A DNA stretch of 64,000 nucleotides, taken from assembly GCA_022828145.1 (NCBI GenBank), contig JAJEJA010000093.1, positions 1 to 64,000 on the forward strand. The letters run 5' to 3'. Position numbers and translations under genes: made by a program. Positions within the stretch are counted from its first letter, which is position 1, and the number at the start of each line of letters is the position of its first letter. A model generated the notes under the pieces. It ran no database searches and was not told the DNA's origin. It saw nothing but the letters and a program-made list of their open reading frames with translations. Positions 7,491 through 17,492 of this stretch are shown here, one piece after another. This DNA comes from Candidatus Poribacteria bacterium (GTDB taxonomy: Bacteria > Poribacteria > WGA-4E > WGA-3G).

Positions 7491-9131
7491 CTAAAAACGA
7501 TAAAGAGCTTTTGCTTCTATCTCATTTCCCGATTCATTCATATCCGCTATATTATCAACATTTCTTCGCCAGATGCGTGACCATTCTCCATAGATTGAAT
7601 ATCGACCCATATCGACCCAGTTAAACCCCAACCTTAGACGGTGTTCAGTCTCAGTAATTCCAGAAAGTGGTATCCATACATCATCAGCAGGTGCTTCGGG
7701 GGGATGGTTTAACGTTACATCTCCTTCCCCATGCCTTTCAAGTTCATATCCGAAAACGGTTTCAAGTTTATCGGTAAAACGTCTACGAAACTCTATCCAA
7801 AGACTGTCTGCATCAGAACCGATGTGATGTCCAATGACCGAAGTGAAGTGTCTGTAGACATTATACGGATTAACATGCGTATATGCATATTGGTTAACAA
7901 ATGCGTATTCTACATTCACATCGGTATCCTGTAAGCCGAATGGGTCAGTAATATAGATACCGCCAAGTACTCCAAATTTAGTATCCCAATGCTTAAAACT
8001 TGCGGCAGGATTTCCATCGTCTACCATCAATTCACCGTATATCTCAAAATTATTGAATGGACGTAAGCGGAGGTCAACGCTTGCCAAAATGTTGTCTCCA
8101 CTTCCCGGTACACGGCTATCACCACGGGCAATTGTCTGTTCGCTGATGAGGTAAATACTAACAGGATTCAGATAACTCGGTTCAAATCTATTCCCAAAGA
8201 CGACGACTTCAGATAAACCGATACCGAATCTATTCCAGAAATAACCTTCAATTCTGTGTCCAGAAATATATTTCTCGTTGATATCCACTGAGATGTCTTC
8301 CAAAATACCGGTAAATGCTGTATATGTTACATTTTTGTATGTTGCCTGTAATTTCAGCATATCCATTGCATTTGGATCAGCAGAGAGCATTAGATTACCG
8401 TGATAGCCGGGGCCCCATTGTATATTATCTTGTCCAAACTGCATTTGGAACCATGGCAGTTTAAACTTGAGATAACTATTCACAGCCGTTCTGTTTTTGA
8501 GTTGTCCCTCCAATTGTCTATATTTTGACTCATCTTTAAAGAGATCGTCAAAAATATCACCATATAGGAATCTGTATGCCATGTCTGTTGTAAAAGCGAA
8601 ACTCTCCTCAACCTGTCCATATAATTGAGGGTAAAGTGTTGTGATATGCATGTTTCCTTCAACAGGAGGCAATTCAGAGGCATTATCAACTAATCTTGTG
8701 ATTATTCGCTGTTCAGCACGCAAATCAAACGAGAAACGGTAAGTAGATTCATCTGTGAGTGTCAACAGATGTAACCTACGATTCGGAGGCTCCTCCGTAC
8801 CCGCTTCAGCATAAAATGACATCAGTGTTTTTAATCGTTTTTGGTCATTGCTACTCAGCGTCACTTCACCTCTGTCCAGTTTTTGTGAAACTTCCAGCAG
8901 CAAAGAGGCAACCTGTTTTCTTGAATACGGTAGAGTCCCTCGCGATATACCTGACACTACACGTTTATTAAGTAAACGATGAATAAAGTTGTAGGTTTCA
9001 GTATTGAAGTCTGATATGTCTGGGTTTAGGGGAACATTTATGAGTGATGCTGCTTCTGCAGATGAAAAAGAACAGAATTGTGCAACTATGCAGCATACAA
9101 CAACGATACGATAGATATTTACACTTGGCAT
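7491..9131 (-). CDS. Wzi-like capsule assembly outer-membrane protein
   Basis: A 546-aa predicted outer-membrane beta-barrel of the Wzi family. It has a Sec signal peptide (cut after about residue 27, SSAEA) and an NIQWGPGYHGNLMLS segment typical of Wzi (FGQDNIQWGPG), followed by repeated alternating-polarity strands to a terminal aromatic (ALYRF). Wzi proteins help capsule attach to or assemble on the cell surface. The start is ATG 9131, preceded by AGAGGAAG. A longer frame reaches 9293, but its 54 extra codons fall in the inverted-repeat element at 9158-9278 and are not likely translated. Confidence 0.82.
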   Translation of the reverse strand: MPSVNIYRIVVVCCIVAQFCSFSSAEAASLINVPLNPDISDFNTETYNFIHRLLNKRVVSGISRGTLPYSRKQVASLLLEVSQKLDRGEVTLSSNDQKRLKTLMSFYAEAGTEEPPNRRLHLLTLTDESTYRFSFDLRAEQRIITRLVDNASELPPVEGNMHITTLYPQLYGQVEESFAFTTDMAYRFLYGDIFDDLFKDESKYRQLEGQLKNRTAVNSYLKFKLPWFQMQFGQDNIQWGPGYHGNLMLSADPNAMDMLKLQATYKNVTYTAFTGILEDISVDINEKYISGHRIEGYFWNRFGIGLSEVVVFGNRFEPSYLNPVSIYLISEQTIARGDSRVPGSGDNILASVDLRLRPFNNFEIYGELMVDDGNPAASFKHWDTKFGVLGGIYITDPFGLQDTDVNVEYAFVNQYAYTHVNPYNVYRHFTSVIGHHIGSDADSLWIEFRRRFTDKLETVFGYELERHGEGDVTLNHPPEAPADDVWIPLSGITETEHRLRLGFNWVDMGRYSIYGEWSRIWRRNVDNIADMNESGNEIEAKALYRF

Positions 9132-9157
9132 GTTTTTCTTCCTCTGAAAAATAGTTA

Positions 9158-9278
9158 AACGTGAGTTTGATAAATCAAATTTTCGTATTCGAGAGGCGTG
9201 AATTGTAGCACAAACTTTCAGTTTGTGGCACATCTTCGCAAACTGGAAAGTTTGCGCTACATTTATCAAACTCACGTT
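9158..9278. mobile_element. MITE-like inverted-repeat element, family A, copy 1
   Basis: The termini AACGTGAGTTTGATAAAT and ATTTATCAAACTCACGTT form the same inverted repeat as in copies at 53279-53430 and 55538-55688. The interior is different: an arm GCACAAACTTTCAGTTTG pairs imperfectly with CAAACTGGAAAGTTTGCGC. Flanking direct repeats TAGTTAA (9152-9158 and 9278-9284) look like a target duplication. There is no transposase, so it would move only in trans. Confidence 0.8.
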
Positions 9279-9295
9279 AGTTAAACATCTCACTT

Positions 9296-11341
9296 TTATT
9301 TTACAACTGTCATTTGTCGGATTGCTTTTGCTCTACCAGTGTTGAGACTATAAAAATAGACCCCGCTTGCGACAGGTTCACCAGCAGCATTACGTCCATA
9401 CCAATATGCTGCCATTTCTTTGCTCCTGTAGCTGCCTGCGTTTTGAAAACCGATTTTAAGTTCTCTGATAGTTTCACCTTTCAGATTATAGATTTTGATG
9501 TCCACCTTTGCATCTTGTGCTAAATCGTAAGGTATCCACGTCTCTGGGTTGAATGGATTGGGATAATTCTGTAAAAGTGCTGTTTTTGCGGGATTTATAG
9601 TATCAAAGAGTGCTTCCAACTTAGCTATCCCATTACGAAAAACTTCTGAACCGTCATCTACTTTCCGTGCCTCAATAAGCCATTCTGAAATAGTGTCAAC
9701 ATGCTCGGGTAAAACGGATAAGCGTGTTGGCGGAGCGGATACTATGCAAGACTCTCCTAAATGTGCTGCAATGAGAAGCAAGTCAATGATGTCAATCTTT
9801 CCATCTTTGTTCACATCTGCTTTTGGATATTGCGAGGTTGGTGCAGCAAAGTTGTTTGAGACAAGAATTAGGTCCTGTATATCCACAATACCATTGTTAT
9901 CAATATCCCATAGCAGCTTATTTGGAAGTGGAACATAGGATGTAATATCAGGCAATGCTGCCTTCCAACCAGCGTGAAGTCTTTCGTTGAGTTGTGCGAC
10001 AAGTTCTCTGTTTTCTGGTTGATTGACTATGTTGACAGATTCAGCCGGATCTGTGTCGTAATCATATAGTTCACTTCTTTTGCTGTTTTCCCATAAACTA
10101 TATCGATATCTGGTTGTACGAATGGAGGATCTCTTGGAGTAAGTTTTACCACCAATTTCGCTAAAAACTGCTGTTTTCCAGGGATACGTTGGTTGTTCAA
10201 TGACAGGTACGAAACTAAAACCTTCCACTTGTGTGGGAATAGACAGTTGACATAGGTCACACAATGATGGAAAAATGTCAACAAGTTCAACGAGAGCATC
10301 TGTTCTATTCGGTTGCTGTCCTGGAACACTGACAATCAGAGGTGATCGAAGAGCAACATCAAAGAGTGTAGCTTTCCCCCAGTTGTCCTGTTCACCTAAA
10401 TGGAAGCTGTGGTCACTTGTAAAAGCGATAACCGTGTTTTGAGAAAGACCAAGCGTATCAAGATGTTGCAGAACTCGTCCAACCTGTGCATCCATGTAAC
10501 TTGTTGATGCAGCATAACCATGCAGGAGTTCTACCGTTTTCATTTTAGAAATTCGCCTATTTCCGGTCGGAATATCCGCATAGTCTCTAAGGTCATTGCT
10601 GGAATGTGGGTTAATGGATGAAATATCTTGAAAGGTGTCAGTGTCATATAGATCATAATACTTTTTAGGCACCCTGTAAGGAAGATGTGGATTATGAAAT
10701 CCGATAGCAAGGAAAAACGTCTGGTTTTTAACCTGCGACAGAGCTTTAATAGAAGCACTTGCGATTTTTCCATCCAATAGTTCGTCATCCTCAACATCAA
10801 GTGCCTGCCACGAAGGTGTCGTTGTTCTGTCAATTCTCGTTTCCTGAGACCAAATTGGGACGCTCCAGGAGAGTTTATCACCCCATTTGTCGACGTGGGC
10901 AATTTTACCTATTGATCGCGTATGATACCCCTGGGATTTGAAATGTTGTGGTAGTGTTAATACTTCTGGGAATATCTCATGCCATCCAATGTCATTTGCA
11001 TCTACACCTGTCGTCTCTGGACGCAATCCGGTCATCATAGAAACACGAGATGGATTACAGAGTGGATATTGGCAATATGCCCGGTTGAAAAGCGTGCCTC
11101 GTGCTGCTAAGGCATCAATGTTCGGCGTATGCATCTCTGAATGCCCATAGCAACCAAGCAGTGGGCGCAAGTCATCAGCAATGATTAATAGCACATTGTA
11201 ACATCCAGGGGTTTCTGCCTTAAGATTTGGTAACAGATGTGTCGTAAATGCTGCAGCAGCACCCACCTTCATACCTGTAGAAAGAAATTCTCTTCGTGTA
11301 AAACGTTGTGGTAATACATTCTGGTTCATATTATTTTTCAT
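9296..11341 (-). CDS. Tat-exported sulfatase with dockerin and FlgD-like tail (1 of 5)
   Basis: A 681-aa arylsulfatase-fold enzyme, closest by eye to iduronate-2-sulfatase. A twin-arginine signal (RREFL, R16-R17) is followed by the metal-binding ADDLRP (D56-D57) and the formylglycine motif C95-N-P-S-R99; C95 should be oxidised to formylglycine. The later metal site reads SDHSFHLGE rather than the GDHGFHLGE of most of its neighbours. After the catalytic domain come two Ca-binding dockerin-type repeats (about 478-530), a helical linker (about 540-590) and a YPNPFNPETW tail (592-681). It would hydrolyse sulfate esters outside the cytoplasm. It is last in the five-gene array, 3 bp after its neighbour; substrate unknown. 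Confidence 0.92.
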   Translation of the reverse strand: MKNNMNQNVLPQRFTRREFLSTGMKVGAAAAFTTHLLPNLKAETPGCYNVLLIIADDLRPLLGCYGHSEMHTPNIDALAARGTLFNRAYCQYPLCNPSRVSMMTGLRPETTGVDANDIGWHEIFPEVLTLPQHFKSQGYHTRSIGKIAHVDKWGDKLSWSVPIWSQETRIDRTTTPSWQALDVEDDELLDGKIASASIKALSQVKNQTFFLAIGFHNPHLPYRVPKKYYDLYDTDTFQDISSINPHSSNDLRDYADIPTGNRRISKMKTVELLHGYAASTSYMDAQVGRVLQHLDTLGLSQNTVIAFTSDHSFHLGEQDNWGKATLFDVALRSPLIVSVPGQQPNRTDALVELVDIFPSLCDLCQLSIPTQVEGFSFVPVIEQPTYPWKTAVFSEIGGKTYSKRSSIRTTRYRYSLWENSKRSELYDYDTDPAESVNIVNQPENRELVAQLNERLHAGWKAALPDITSYVPLPNKLLWDIDNNGIVDIQDLILVSNNFAAPTSQYPKADVNKDGKIDIIDLLLIAAHLGESCIVSAPPTRLSVLPEHVDTISEWLIEARKVDDGSEVFRNGIAKLEALFDTINPAKTALLQNYPNPFNPETWIPYDLAQDAKVDIKIYNLKGETIRELKIGFQNAGSYRSKEMAAYWYGRNAAGEPVASGVYFYSLNTGRAKAIRQMTVVK

Positions 11342-11344
11342 ATT

Positions 11345-13372
11345 TTATTTTACAATTGTCATGCGACGTGTTGCGATTAAATTATCAGCAATAAGCGTAC
11401 AAAAATAGACTCCGCTTGCGACAAGTTCACCAGCAGCATTACGTCCATCCCAATATGCTGCCGATTCTCTGCTCCTGTAGCTGCCTGCGTTTTGAAAACC
11501 TATATTGAGTTCTCTGATAGTTTTACCTTTCAGATTATAGATTTTAATGTTCACCTTTGCATCTTGTGCTAAATCGTAAGGTATCCACGTCTCTGGATTG
11601 AATGGGTTGGGATAATTTGGCAAAAGTGCTGTTTTTGCGGGAAGCACGGAATTAAGCATGACTTCCAAGTTTGCGATTCCTGTGCGAAAAACATCGGAAC
11701 CATTATCTATCTGGTATGCTTCAGTAAGCCATTCTGAAATAGTGTCAACATGGTCGGGTAAAACGGATAAAGATACTTTTGGTGCTGGTGTGATAGAAGA
11801 TTCTCCTAAATGCGCTGCTATTATGAGTAAATCGATGATATTAACCCTTCCATCCTTATTCACATCTACTTTGTCATTTTCGAGAGGTGCTGTTCCAAAA
11901 CTATTTGAAGCAAGGATAAGGTCTTGTATATCAACAATCCCATCACTGTTTACATCCCAAGGAATTATACTTACGGGTATCGGTGGATTCTTTTCACCAT
12001 TTGGCACTTCGTTTTTCCAACCTGAACGAAGTCGTTGTCTTAGATGTTGAAGAAGCTCTGAATATTCAGGAAAATCTGCAACATTTATAGTTTCGTTTGG
12101 GTCAACGCTATAATCGTATAGTTCATACCCGAATTTTCCGAGCGGTCCCCATTCAGTATACCGGTATCTATCGGTCCGTAGCGAATATGATTTGGAACCC
12201 CTACGGCTCAGAAAACTAATTGCCCCGGTTTTCCAAGGTGTATTAGGTTCTTCTATTACAGGGATGAGACTCAAGCCTTCTAACTGATTGGATATCGGTA
12301 ATTCACATGCATCACACAGGGTAGGATAGATATCTACAAGTTCTGTAAGTGCATCAGTTTGAGCTGGTTGCTGCCCTGGAACACTGATAATCAACGGTGA
12401 ACGCGTAGCAATCTCAAAAAGTGTGTTCTTCCGCCAAGTACCGTGTTCTCCCAGATGAAAACCGTGGTCCCCACAAAATACGATAACTGTTTTTTCAGTT
12501 AGTCCCAGATCATCTAACTGCCTTAGGACTCGACCGACTTGTGCGTCCATGTAACTCGTTGAAGCTGCGTAAGCTCGAATGAGTTCTAAGGTTTTCTGAT
12601 CAGAAATGGGTTCGTCGCCAGATGGTATGTCTCGATATATTCTAAACCAGTCAATACTGTTTTCTGCATAAGCTGGTGCATGCTGAGGATAGGTAGAAGT
12701 AGTGGGTAAATTGAAAGTATCTTCATTATATAAATCAAAGTACTTTCGCGGTGCGTAAAACGGTAAATGAGGTTTGTCAAATCCGAGAGCTAAAAAGAAC
12801 AGTTCATCCTTTATCTCAGCAAGGAGGTTCTCAGATTTTCTTGCGGTTATCCCATCATTCAGTTCATCGTCAGACACCTCAAGTGCTATCCATGAAGGTT
12901 TTCCGGCATAAGAGGTGGATGCAGGATAGTGCTTGATTTTACCAATTGAATATGTATTATACCCTTGTTCCATAAAGTAGTGCGGTATGTCCACAGCATC
13001 AGGAACAGTATGTTCATAGTCAGCGGCGTTGTTGTGCACCTTCGTCGTCTCGGGACGTAATCCTGTTAGTATAGATGCGCGAGACGGGTTACATAGTGGA
13101 TATTGACAATAAGCCCGATTGAAAAGCGTTCCCCGTTCTGCTAACCTATCAATATTTGGGGTGTGCATTTCTTCAATGCCGTAACAACCAAGCATTGGAC
13201 GCAAATCATCTACAATCATGAACAGAACATTGTATCTGTTCTCACTATGTGCCTTTAGACGCGGCAGCAAACCGGTTGTAAATGTGGCAGCACCGATTTT
13301 CAAACCGGTGTTAAGGAAACTGCGGCGAGTCATGGAACGCGAACTTGCGTTTCGCTGTGAATCTTCTTGCAT
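11345..13372 (-). CDS. Tat-exported sulfatase with dockerin and FlgD-like tail (2 of 5)
   Basis: A 675-aa paralogue with the same order: Tat signal (R16-R17, RRSFL), VDDLRP (D55-D56), formylglycine motif C94-N-P-S-R, GDHGFHLGE metal site, two dockerin repeats (DVNSDGIVDIQDL and DVNKDGRVNIIDL), helical linker and YPNPFNPETW tail. Its tail is nearly identical to that of the gene at 9296-11341, so these two look like the most recent duplication. The loop between the formylglycine site and the first metal-site region differs from the other copies, which may mean a different sugar specificity. It is separated from the upstream copy by 12 bp. Confidence 0.92.
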   Translation of the reverse strand: MQEDSQRNASSRSMTRRSFLNTGLKIGAATFTTGLLPRLKAHSENRYNVLFMIVDDLRPMLGCYGIEEMHTPNIDRLAERGTLFNRAYCQYPLCNPSRASILTGLRPETTKVHNNAADYEHTVPDAVDIPHYFMEQGYNTYSIGKIKHYPASTSYAGKPSWIALEVSDDELNDGITARKSENLLAEIKDELFFLALGFDKPHLPFYAPRKYFDLYNEDTFNLPTTSTYPQHAPAYAENSIDWFRIYRDIPSGDEPISDQKTLELIRAYAASTSYMDAQVGRVLRQLDDLGLTEKTVIVFCGDHGFHLGEHGTWRKNTLFEIATRSPLIISVPGQQPAQTDALTELVDIYPTLCDACELPISNQLEGLSLIPVIEEPNTPWKTGAISFLSRRGSKSYSLRTDRYRYTEWGPLGKFGYELYDYSVDPNETINVADFPEYSELLQHLRQRLRSGWKNEVPNGEKNPPIPVSIIPWDVNSDGIVDIQDLILASNSFGTAPLENDKVDVNKDGRVNIIDLLIIAAHLGESSITPAPKVSLSVLPDHVDTISEWLTEAYQIDNGSDVFRTGIANLEVMLNSVLPAKTALLPNYPNPFNPETWIPYDLAQDAKVNIKIYNLKGKTIRELNIGFQNAGSYRSRESAAYWDGRNAAGELVASGVYFCTLIADNLIATRRMTIVK

Positions 13373-13384
13373 CTGTTGTCTCTC

Positions 13385-15436
13385 CTATTTCCGTATTAAC
13401 ATCTTTCGGGTAGTGGTGAAATCTCCCGCAATCAGTGTATAGAAATAGACTCCACTGGAGACAGGTTCACCTATTGAATTACGACCATCCCAATGCCCCG
13501 CACGCGAAGGCGTACGATAGCTACCAGCAGTCTGAAATCCTATCCTATACTGGCGAATTAATTCACCGTGCACATTGTGGATATGGATACTGACATCAAC
13601 GTCTTGTTCTAAGTCATACGGTATCCAGGTTTCAGGATTAAACGGATTCGGAAAATTGGGTAGGAGTCTGGTTTCGTTTGGAACAACTGAATTGATCAAC
13701 ATCTCTAAGTTCTTAATAGCTTTGTGATAGATAGGAGAAGCATCCTTGATTTTATGGGCATCATGGATCCATTCTTCAACACGGTCTATATGTTGATCTG
13801 CTATGGAAATAGTCCTTGGAGCACCTGTCTGAGAAGATTCTCCTAAATGCGCGGCAACGATTAGTAGATCTATAATATTTACGTTACCATCTTCATTAAC
13901 ATCAATTTTAGGGTTGTCAGGGGACTCGATTCCGAAACTGTTAGATATGAGTAAAAGGTCTTCAATATCAACAATACCATCACTGTTGATATCCCAAGGT
14001 AATATCTTAGGAGGAACATTTCGTGTAGGTATATTCTCGGGTAATGCTTCTTGCCAACCTGCACGTAGTCTTTCACTGAGCAGTTCGACTTGTTCAGCAT
14101 AGGTAGGATCATCCACCACGTTTACTTCAGAGTACGGGTCAGTTCTATAGTCATATAGTTCTTTATACCTTCCTTCTTCACAGTATCTGAATTCGTCGGT
14201 TCGGATAGTCCGTTTGTTCTTTCGTTGACTAAAGGCTGCAGTTTTCCATGGGATTTCGGGGTCGTCTATTACTGGCATCATGCTCAGTCCTTCCAATTCA
14301 GGTAGGATCGGAATTTGACATGCATCGCATAGAGTTGGAAATACGTCAACAAGTTCTACCAGTGCATCTGTGTTTTTGCCCGCCTCCAGTTGTCCAGGAA
14401 TACTTACAATCAAAGGTGAATGTAGTGTTGCTTCATAGACGATGTTTTTTCCCCAGTTCTCATTCTCTCCGAGATTATATCCATGGTCACCGCAGAAGAC
14501 TATAACCGTGTTATTTGTCAGTCCAAGTACATCAAGCTTATTTAAGACAAGACCTATTTGCGCGTCCACATAGCTTATTGTAGCAGCGTATGCCCGGATC
14601 AGTTCTAACATCTTGCTATAGGGTATCGGTTCCCTATTTGATGGTATATCTGCGAAGGGTCGCACCTCATTCCAGAATGGCGGGTTAATATCAATAGGTG
14701 TTTCTCTTGATGTGAATGGAATGTTAATGGATGTGTTTTCATATAAATCGAAGTACTTTCTTGGTGCTCGTAAAGGGAGATGCGGTTTATAAAATCCAAC
14801 CGTTAAAAAGAATGGATTGTTCTTAATCTGATCCAACACTTGAGCGGCACGTATTGCTGTTTTACCATCTCTAAATGCGTCATCTTCAACATCAAAAGCC
14901 TCCCATGATAGTGTTGTTTCATCAAATCGCGGCCATAAGGGTCTCCATGACGGGACGCTCCATGAATACATATCATCTTGGAAGTCAGGAATATGAGCAA
15001 CTTTTCCGATGGATTGTGTATGATAACCGTTATCTTTAAAATGTTGCGGGAGCGTAACGACATCTGGGACTGTTTCACGAAAAAAAGTTCTATTTTCAGA
15101 TATACGTGTGGTATCAGGTCTTAGTCCTGTCATGACCGTCGTTCGCGAAGGACTACAGAGCGGAAATTGACAATAGGCACTGTTAAAAACCGTGCCTCTT
15201 TCAGCTATACTGTCAATATTGGGGGTATGCATCTCTGTGTGTCCATAACAACCTAATAGAGGTCGTAAGTCATCTACCATAAAAAACAGTACATTGTATG
15301 GCGTGCTTGACGCAACGTTTAGAGCGGGTAAAAGACTTGTAGTGAATGCTGCTGCACCTGTTTTCAAACTTTTTGAAATGAAATCACGACGGCTAAATGT
15401 ACGGGCGAATACACCGTGAAGTTTGGTATCTTCCAT
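13385..15436 (-). CDS. Tat-exported sulfatase with dockerin and FlgD-like tail (3 of 5)
   Basis: A 683-aa paralogue: Tat signal R16-R17 (RRDFI), VDDLRP, formylglycine motif C94-S-P-S-R (Ser at the second place instead of Asn), GDHGYNLGE metal site, two dockerin repeats, helical linker, and a tail starting FPNPFNPETW. Its tail resembles that of the gene at 17493-19673 (both have RLLPNFPNPFNP and GRNSIGEPVSSG), suggesting pairwise duplication within the array. It lies 11 bp downstream of the fourth copy. Maturation needs a formylglycine-generating enzyme or anSME, neither of which is in this window. Confidence 0.92.
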   Translation of the reverse strand: MEDTKLHGVFARTFSRRDFISKSLKTGAAAFTTSLLPALNVASSTPYNVLFFMVDDLRPLLGCYGHTEMHTPNIDSIAERGTVFNSAYCQFPLCSPSRTTVMTGLRPDTTRISENRTFFRETVPDVVTLPQHFKDNGYHTQSIGKVAHIPDFQDDMYSWSVPSWRPLWPRFDETTLSWEAFDVEDDAFRDGKTAIRAAQVLDQIKNNPFFLTVGFYKPHLPLRAPRKYFDLYENTSINIPFTSRETPIDINPPFWNEVRPFADIPSNREPIPYSKMLELIRAYAATISYVDAQIGLVLNKLDVLGLTNNTVIVFCGDHGYNLGENENWGKNIVYEATLHSPLIVSIPGQLEAGKNTDALVELVDVFPTLCDACQIPILPELEGLSMMPVIDDPEIPWKTAAFSQRKNKRTIRTDEFRYCEEGRYKELYDYRTDPYSEVNVVDDPTYAEQVELLSERLRAGWQEALPENIPTRNVPPKILPWDINSDGIVDIEDLLLISNSFGIESPDNPKIDVNEDGNVNIIDLLIVAAHLGESSQTGAPRTISIADQHIDRVEEWIHDAHKIKDASPIYHKAIKNLEMLINSVVPNETRLLPNFPNPFNPETWIPYDLEQDVDVSIHIHNVHGELIRQYRIGFQTAGSYRTPSRAGHWDGRNSIGEPVSSGVYFYTLIAGDFTTTRKMLIRK

Positions 15437-15447
15437 CTGGCACCTTT

Positions 15448-17484
15448 CTATTTTGTAATGACCATTTTACGGGTTAATATATTCTGTCCAGTGTCAAAAG
15501 AATAAAAATAGACTCCACTGGAAACCTGTTCACCGTAGGCATTGCGTCCATCCCAATAGGCTGCACGGGAACGCGATCTATATTTTCCAGGTCTCTGAAA
15601 TCCCACGTTGAGATGGCGAATAGAGTCTCCTTTTAAATTATGGATGTAGATATTAACATCTGAACCTATCGCTAAATCATACGGAATCCAAGTTTCAGGA
15701 TTAAATGGATTCGGATAGTTGGGTAGTAGCGTGTTTGCTTTGGGTTTCGTAAGATTGATTAATGTATCTAATGTAGCAATACCTTTCCGAATTACATCAG
15801 AGGTGTCCTCAATCGTCTGTACTTTAATTAACCATTTCTCAATCATAACGATATGTTCAGGAAGTATATTAAACGGGGTTGGACTATTGAATGTTGATGA
15901 TTCCCCATAATGTGCTGCAACAAGAAGCAGGTCAAGAATATCAATAAGTCCATCTTGGTTAATGTCTGCATTTAAGTGTTCAGGTAACTTTGAGCCAAAA
16001 TTCTCTGAGACAAGTAGCAGGTCTTGCATATCAACTAATCCATCTTTGTTAATATCCCAAGGTAATGTTTGGGATGTGTTTGATTGTCTCAGGTGTAAAG
16101 GCAAAGCTTCTTCCCATCCTGCTTTTAGCTGTTGTCCTAAGGACGCGACGAGTTCTTCATTTTCCGATGAATATGCAATATTGACATTTTCACTAGGATC
16201 AACATCATGATCGTAAAGACTCTTCGTAAGTGAATCATAGGAACCTGTTTCTGTGTATCGATACTGTTCAGTGTGAATTGAGAAGGTATACCCAACGTCA
16301 ACTTCGCTAAACGCTGCGGTCTTCCATGGAGTTGTTGGTTCTTCAATGACAGGTCCCATACTTATACCTTCCAGTTCATCGGGTACGGGGAGTTTGCATA
16401 GATGACATAACGTTGGAAAGATATCAACGAGTTCAACGATTGCTTCGGTTCTCACACCGACAGGGTGTTGTCCCGGAAAGCTGACGATCAGAGGCGAACG
16501 CACCGATACATCAAAAGGGGTCCTTTTTGCGAACGTTCCATTCTCTCCAAGGTGAAATCCGTGATCTCCACAGAAAACGATGACTGTATTTTCTGTTAAC
16601 CCAAGCGCGTCTACTTGTTTTAAGATACTTCCAAACTGTGCATCCATATAACTTGTTGATGCAGCATATCCTCGGATCAACTCTAATGATTTCTCTTTAG
16701 AAATTTTTCCGCCTTCTGCAGGTATATCCGAATACACCCGCATTTCATGTTGAGGGGTTAATACGACATCAGGCACGTTTTCAATGACTGGAGAATTATA
16801 TAACTCGTAATACTTAGTTGGGACATTAAAAGGCAAATGGGGTTTGTAGAAACCGACTGCTAAGAAAAACTGCTGGTCACGGACTTGATCTAACACATCC
16901 ATCGTATACGATGCCACCATACCGTCCCTTAATTCACCATCAGAAACATCAAGCGAATTCCAAGATGTAGTGTATAGATTAAATCTATTTCTGGGTGACC
17001 AAGTTGGAACGCTCCAAGAAAGATTATCGACAAATGGTCCATGCATAATTTTACCTATTGAACGTGTATGATAACCGTGCGATTTGAAATACTGTGGCAG
17101 CGATACAACATCTGGGACTGACCTACGATAGTGTGTAAAGTTATCCTGGACACCTATTGTCTCAGGTCGTAAACCGGTCAATATGGAAGCCCGTGATGGA
17201 TTGCATAATGGGAATTGGCAATAAGCTCGGTTAAAGACTGTTCCTCTCTGTGCGAGTTTATCAATGTTAGGCGTATGCATCTTTGCGTGCCCATAACACC
17301 CTAACAAAGGTCGTAAATCATCAACTATGATAAAGAGAACATTATATTGCCCCTGTGCCTTTGCAGAGAGATTAGGTAAAAGTGCGGTCGTAAAAGCTGC
17401 AGCGCCTGCCTTCAAACTTGTTGATAGAAAATCGCGTCTGCTACAAGCTTGTGAGAGCGTTCCCGTTTCTTGAATTTTCTTCAT
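15448..17484 (-). CDS. Tat-exported sulfatase with dockerin and FlgD-like tail (4 of 5)
   Basis: A 678-aa paralogue: Tat signal R16-R17 (RRDFL), VDDLRP, formylglycine motif C94-N-P-S-R, GDHGFHLGE, dockerin repeats (DINKDGLVDMQDL and DINQDGLIDILDL), helical linker and YPNPFNPETW tail. The tail has its own variants (DLAIGSDVNIYIHN), so it is not simply a recent copy of a neighbour. It lies 8 bp downstream of the fifth copy, in one operon with the rest. Confidence 0.92.
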   Translation of the reverse strand: MKKIQETGTLSQACSRRDFLSTSLKAGAAAFTTALLPNLSAKAQGQYNVLFIIVDDLRPLLGCYGHAKMHTPNIDKLAQRGTVFNRAYCQFPLCNPSRASILTGLRPETIGVQDNFTHYRRSVPDVVSLPQYFKSHGYHTRSIGKIMHGPFVDNLSWSVPTWSPRNRFNLYTTSWNSLDVSDGELRDGMVASYTMDVLDQVRDQQFFLAVGFYKPHLPFNVPTKYYELYNSPVIENVPDVVLTPQHEMRVYSDIPAEGGKISKEKSLELIRGYAASTSYMDAQFGSILKQVDALGLTENTVIVFCGDHGFHLGENGTFAKRTPFDVSVRSPLIVSFPGQHPVGVRTEAIVELVDIFPTLCHLCKLPVPDELEGISMGPVIEEPTTPWKTAAFSEVDVGYTFSIHTEQYRYTETGSYDSLTKSLYDHDVDPSENVNIAYSSENEELVASLGQQLKAGWEEALPLHLRQSNTSQTLPWDINKDGLVDMQDLLLVSENFGSKLPEHLNADINQDGLIDILDLLLVAAHYGESSTFNSPTPFNILPEHIVMIEKWLIKVQTIEDTSDVIRKGIATLDTLINLTKPKANTLLPNYPNPFNPETWIPYDLAIGSDVNIYIHNLKGDSIRHLNVGFQRPGKYRSRSRAAYWDGRNAYGEQVSSGVYFYSFDTGQNILTRKMVITK

Positions 17485-17492
17485 TTAGACCT

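Noticed and set aside
9132-9293. N-terminal extension of the Wzi-like protein
   Set aside because: The extra 54 codons are the translation of the inverted-repeat element at 9158-9278; a signal peptide and ribosome binding site mark ATG 9131 as the start.
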